Translations under genes and position numbers: made by a program
The notes under the pieces: model-generated
What the model saw: the letters and a program-made list of their open reading frames with translations, nothing else
What the model was told of the DNA's origin: nothing
Database searches by the model: none
In this document: piece by piece, positions 11,686 through 14,688 of the stretch
Layout of the letters: each line of letters begins with the position of its first letter
Position numbering within the stretch: position 1 is the first letter of the stretch
Assembly (NCBI GenBank): GCA_036477795.1
Contig: JAZGDL010000561.1
Location: 1-14,688, forward strand
Length of the DNA stretch: 14,688 nt
From: JAZGDL01 sp036477795
GTDB lineage: Bacteria > Planctomycetota > Phycisphaerae > UBA1845
Reading direction: 5' to 3'

Positions 11686-13860
11686 ATGTCTGTAGAAGCC
11701 CCCGTGTTGGTCATCATCGAGGACGAGCCGGCGCACGCCGAACTGGCCCAACGGGCGGTCCGGCGGTCGGAACAGGGCTTCGTCGTGGAGTGCTACCCTC
11801 ACGGCCGGCCTGCGCTGGAGCGCATAGATCGGGGCGGCGTGCGGCTGGTGCTGCTGGACCACTCGCTCCCGGGGATAAGCGGTCTGGAAGTGCTGCAGAG
11901 CCTGCGCCGGGAAGGTCAGGACGTGCCCGTGATCATGCTGACGGGCAAAGGGGGAGAGAAGCTGGCGGTGGAGGCCATGCGGGCGGGGGCATCGGACTAC
12001 CTGGTCAAGTCCCCAAAGAGCTTCGACTCCTTGCCGCATCGGATCGAGCGCGTGCTGGCCGAGTGGGACGCCCGCCGCGAGGCGTCGCGGGCCCACCAGG
12101 CACTGCGGGAGAGCGAGGAGCATCTGCGAAGTATCTATGATGCATTGCGTTCGATTGTGGAGGGCACCTCTTCGGTGACCGGCGAGGAGTTCTTCCTTTC
12201 GCTGGTGCGCCATCTTGCGTCGGCGCTGAGCGTGCGCTATGCGTTGGTGGGCGAGCTACTGGAGGGGGGGCAGGAGCGGGTGAGAACGCTGGCGGTCTGG
12301 TCGGGCCAGGACTTCGGTGAGAATTTCGAGTACGACGTGGCCGGTACCCCGTGTGAGCACGTGGTGGGAAAGGGTCGGGAGTCTTTACTGAACCGTTCCG
12401 CGGTTTGCCTGACTGGTGGTTCAATAAAGACTCGGGACCCTCTCTTCTGCTATCCGACCGGGGTGCGGAAACTGTTCCCCGAGGCTCATCTGCTGGCTGA
12501 GCTGGGGGCGGAAAGCTACATGGGGACTCTGCTGTTCGACTCGTCGGGCGATGCCCTTGGCATCCTGTTGGTGTTGCACGACAAGCCCATGGCAAAGATG
12601 CCCGACACTGAGCAGATCCTAAGGATCTTCGCCGCCCGCGCCGGGGCGGAACTGGAGCGGAAGCGAACCGAGGAGGAACGTGTCTCCCTGGAACGCCAGC
12701 TTCACCACGCCCAGAAGATGGAGGCGGTGGGGACGTTGGCCAGCGGCATCGTCCACGACTTCAACAATCTGCTGATGGTCATCCGCAACAACGTTGAATA
12801 CCTCCAGACCGTGGTGATCGAGGGGGACAAGCACCGCGCCGCGACGGACATGATCGCTGAGGCCGCACAACAGGCAATGGGCTTGACCCGGTCGCTGCTG
12901 ACCTTCAGCCACCGAACACCCGTAGTGAAAAGCCCCGTCGATCTGTGCCTGCTGGTCGAAGAATCGACGCCCCTGCTCCGCTGCCTGCTTCCGGCGTCAA
13001 TCGAACTGGACGTCGACACCAGGTGCGATCCCCAACCTTGGGTCAACGCGGATCGGACTCAGTTGAAACAGATGATCCTGAACCTGGCGATCAACGCCCG
13101 CGACGCCATGCCTGATCGTGGAAAGTTGAGGGTGTCGGTTTTGCCGCCGGCCGACGCCGAAAAAGACGAAACGGCGCAGAGCGCCGGTTCGGGCGTTTCT
13201 TTCGCCCGGCTGGTGCTGTCGGACACCGGTGTGGGGATGTCCCCCGAGGTGCAGTCGCGCATCTTCGATCCCTTCTTCACCACGAAAGCGCGTACCCAGG
13301 GCACGGGGCTGGGACTGGCTCTGGTACACGGCATCGTCAATAATCACGGTGGACGCATCGCAGTTCACTCACGGGTCGGCCAAGGAACCACCTTCACCGT
13401 CGATCTACCGTGTATCGATGCGGACGTGGTAGGGGAGGCGCCCGGCTCTTGCCCGATCGCCGTTCCCCGAGGGAGCGGTGACCTGGTGTTGCTTGCGGAA
13501 GACAACCCCCAGGTCCGCGGCATCATCTCATCGGCGCTCCAATCGTTCGGTTACCAGATCATCAAGACCGCTGACGGGCAGGCCGCGCTCGAGAGTTTCA
13601 GGCTCTATAAGGACAGGATTCGGCTGCTGATTCTCGACATCGACCTGCCCAGGGGCGGCGGACTGAATTGCCTGCGAACCGTTCGCAAGACCGGGAGCAC
13701 GACACCGGCCATCCTCATCACCAGTAGCGACAAAACGCGCGGGAAGGTTATGCCCAGCGACAGCGCCGTCGTGCTTCATAAGCCGTTTCTGACGGCCGAA
13801 CTCGGCCGACTTGTGGGTGACTTACTTCCGGCGGACACCCTCGAGGAGATCCCATTGTGA
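11686..13860 (+). CDS. Hybrid histidine kinase, REC-GAF-HisKA-ATPase-REC
   Basis: A 724-residue soluble hybrid kinase starting at ATG 11686 (MSVEAPVLVIIEDE), with a modest upstream AAGTAAGG. The frame is open to 11566 but that overlaps the previous gene. Domains: N-terminal receiver (about 8-120, Asp58 in LLDHSLPG), a helical linker, GAF domain (about 155-335), phosphoacceptor His357 in IVHDFNNLLMVI, ATPase (about 455-590; NLAINARDAMP, DTGVGMS, FFTTKARTQGTGLGLALV) and C-terminal receiver (about 605-720; Asp651 in LILDIDLP, Lys near HKPF). The HDFNN box is that of the hybrid-kinase subgroup related to NtrB. Residues about 230-252 lie in a palindromic element inserted in frame within GAF. The stop overlaps the next gene by four bases, so that NarL-type protein is the likely output partner. 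Confidence 0.92.
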   Translation: MSVEAPVLVIIEDEPAHAELAQRAVRRSEQGFVVECYPHGRPALERIDRGGVRLVLLDHSLPGISGLEVLQSLRREGQDVPVIMLTGKGGEKLAVEAMRAGASDYLVKSPKSFDSLPHRIERVLAEWDARREASRAHQALRESEEHLRSIYDALRSIVEGTSSVTGEEFFLSLVRHLASALSVRYALVGELLEGGQERVRTLAVWSGQDFGENFEYDVAGTPCEHVVGKGRESLLNRSAVCLTGGSIKTRDPLFCYPTGVRKLFPEAHLLAELGAESYMGTLLFDSSGDALGILLVLHDKPMAKMPDTEQILRIFAARAGAELERKRTEEERVSLERQLHHAQKMEAVGTLASGIVHDFNNLLMVIRNNVEYLQTVVIEGDKHRAATDMIAEAAQQAMGLTRSLLTFSHRTPVVKSPVDLCLLVEESTPLLRCLLPASIELDVDTRCDPQPWVNADRTQLKQMILNLAINARDAMPDRGKLRVSVLPPADAEKDETAQSAGSGVSFARLVLSDTGVGMSPEVQSRIFDPFFTTKARTQGTGLGLALVHGIVNNHGGRIAVHSRVGQGTTFTVDLPCIDADVVGEAPGSCPIAVPRGSGDLVLLAEDNPQVRGIISSALQSFGYQIIKTADGQAALESFRLYKDRIRLLILDIDLPRGGGLNCLRTVRKTGSTTPAILITSSDKTRGKVMPSDSAVVLHKPFLTAELGRLVGDLLPADTLEEIPL
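12372..12440. repeat. Palindromic REPIN-like element inserted in frame in the GAF coding region
   Basis: The left arm 12372-12394 and right arm 12418-12440 (23 bases each) match at 20 of 23 positions when one is reverse-complemented, around a 23-base centre. The 69 bases equal 23 codons and preserve the frame. The encoded stretch (GRESLLNRSAVCLTGGSIKT region, residues about 230-252) interrupts the usual GAF sequence between TPCEHVV and FCYPTGVRKLFP. It uses codons rare in the surrounding gene (tta, ata) and is locally richer in A+T. Its outer 12 bases gggtcgggagtc also occur in the motif at 8279-8300. Confidence 0.85.
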
Positions 13861-14513
13861 ATTCCCGGATCGCGATTCTCCTGGTCGATGATCACATGCT
13901 GGTGCGCGACACGCTGAGCGAGCGGTTGAATCGCGAGCCGGACATGACCGTGGTGGGTGTGGTCGGCAACGCCGATGATGCCGTCAGCCAATCCATAGCC
14001 CACCAGCCGAACATCATCCTGATGGACATCGATATGCCGGGGTTGCTCCCCTTTGATGCCGCCCGAACCATTCACACACACTGTGCCGACACCCGCATTA
14101 TCTTCCTCAGCGCCTTCTTCCACGACCGGTACATCGAACAAGCCCTCGCGGCCGGCGCATGCGGCTACGTCACCAAGGACGAGGGGTGTGATACGCTGGT
14201 CCGCGGCATCCGCGACGTGGCATCCGGTGACGCCTACTTCTCGCCGGAAGTGCAATCCAGAATCGTGGTCGATTCGAATGGTGCGAGATTGGCCGGCGGA
14301 AAGTGTTCACTGTGCTCGACGCTAACGTCACGGGAGCTGGAAATCCTACGTTATATCGCGCGCGGGTTGTCCAAGAAAGACACTGCCGCAGTGGCTCATA
14401 TCAGCGTCAAGACGGTCGAAAACCACTGTGCCAACCTGATGGCCAAACTCCACATCCATGATCGCGTCGAACTGGCCCGCTTTGCCATACGGGAGGGGCT
14501 GGCGGAGGCGTGA
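13857..14513 (+). CDS. NarL/FixJ-family response regulator
   Basis: A 218-residue two-domain transcription regulator. The GTG start (13857) overlaps the hybrid kinase TGA as GTGA, indicating translational coupling. Receiver domain at 1-125: acidic pair Asp11/Asp12 (LLVDDHMLVRDTL), phosphoacceptor Asp57 (ILMDIDMPG), Ser in FLSAFF, Lys in YVTKDE. A LuxR-type helix-turn-helix covers about 156-215: LTSRELEILRYIARGLSKKD, then ISVKTVENHCANLMAKLHI. A short Cys-containing linker (GGKCSLCSTL) joins the domains; its CxxC pair is unusual here but too little to claim metal or redox sensing. It is the only DNA-binding protein of the operon and so its likely output, activated by phosphate from the kinases upstream. 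Targets are not visible. Confidence 0.94.
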   Translation: MNSRIAILLVDDHMLVRDTLSERLNREPDMTVVGVVGNADDAVSQSIAHQPNIILMDIDMPGLLPFDAARTIHTHCADTRIIFLSAFFHDRYIEQALAAGACGYVTKDEGCDTLVRGIRDVASGDAYFSPEVQSRIVVDSNGARLAGGKCSLCSTLTSRELEILRYIARGLSKKDTAAVAHISVKTVENHCANLMAKLHIHDRVELARFAIREGLAEA

Positions 14514-14688
14514 GGAGAGAAAAGGGGTCAGGCTACTTTGATTTTGTTATGCGCGGTCTACCCCGAAGTTCCGCGGCGTGGCGAGCCCGTTTAGGTTGAA
14601 ATCGGGGCGGTGAGGGCTGAAAACGGGGCCTTGTGAGGGAGTGCGGGAGGTAAAACGTAGCCATGTATTTTTCATATAAATGTTCTAG
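14514..14688. other. Terminal non-coding stretch with REP/RAYT-like motif
   Basis: The motif agagaaaaggggtc (14516-14529) is followed by aggctactttg, a combination I associate with flanks of REP-associated transposase genes. An ATG at 14550 opens a frame of only 16 codons (MRGLPRSSAAWRARLG). No terminator hairpin with T-run follows the NarL-type gene. The last 30 bases are A+T-rich and could hold the promoter of a gene beyond the window. Confidence 0.35.

Noticed and set aside
8279..14529. Inverted 14-base matches (agagaaaaggggtc) as ends of a mobile element carrying the signalling operon
   Set aside because: A match of this length is expected about once by chance in a window this size, and there is no transposase or target duplication. 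Shared REP family membership is more likely.

Overview
The window is GC-rich and reads like a chromosomal segment of a free-living Gram-negative bacterium, most likely a planctomycete or close relative. This is inferred from the exosortase H / IPTL-CTERM pair, a multihaem cytochrome-Rieske-cytochrome b cluster, and many short palindromic repeats of the kind common in such genomes. I could not run a taxonomic search, so the assignment is tentative.

Layout. (1) 1-4132, all on the minus strand: a protein-sorting locus. Read 5' to 3' it holds an Lnt-like membrane protein (4132-3419), two secreted proteins with nearly identical IPTL-CTERM sorting tails (3163-2483 and 2124-1192), the exosortase XrtH with its Cys-Arg-His triad (955-296), and a translationally coupled partner membrane protein cut by the window edge (296-1). 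The two substrate genes look like duplicated cassettes: near-identical tails and similar upstream leaders surround unrelated cores. A remnant of the 5' end of xrtH lies between them. (2) 4133-5221: about 1.1 kb without a convincing gene, ending in four palindromes directly before the next gene. (3) 5222-8277, plus strand: a nine-haem cytochrome c with a C-terminal membrane anchor, a Tat-type Rieske protein and a seven-helix cytochrome b with b6-type haem spacing. Together they look like an alternative bc complex. (4) 8301-8597, minus: a small protein of unknown function, convergent with the bc genes. (5) 8964-14513, plus: a signalling operon with a membrane PAS-PAS histidine kinase, an Rcp1-type single-domain receiver, a REC-GAF-kinase-REC hybrid and a NarL/FixJ regulator whose start codon overlaps the hybrid's stop. 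(6) 14514-14688: no gene, but a motif resembling ends of REP/RAYT elements.

Two observations stand out. The XrtH locus appears to have grown by cassette duplication that keeps the sorting tail and leader while the secreted core changes. Separately, a 69-bp palindromic element (12372-12440) lies in frame inside the GAF domain of the hybrid kinase. It adds about 23 codons without breaking the gene and shares a 12-base core with a motif just after the cytochrome b gene.
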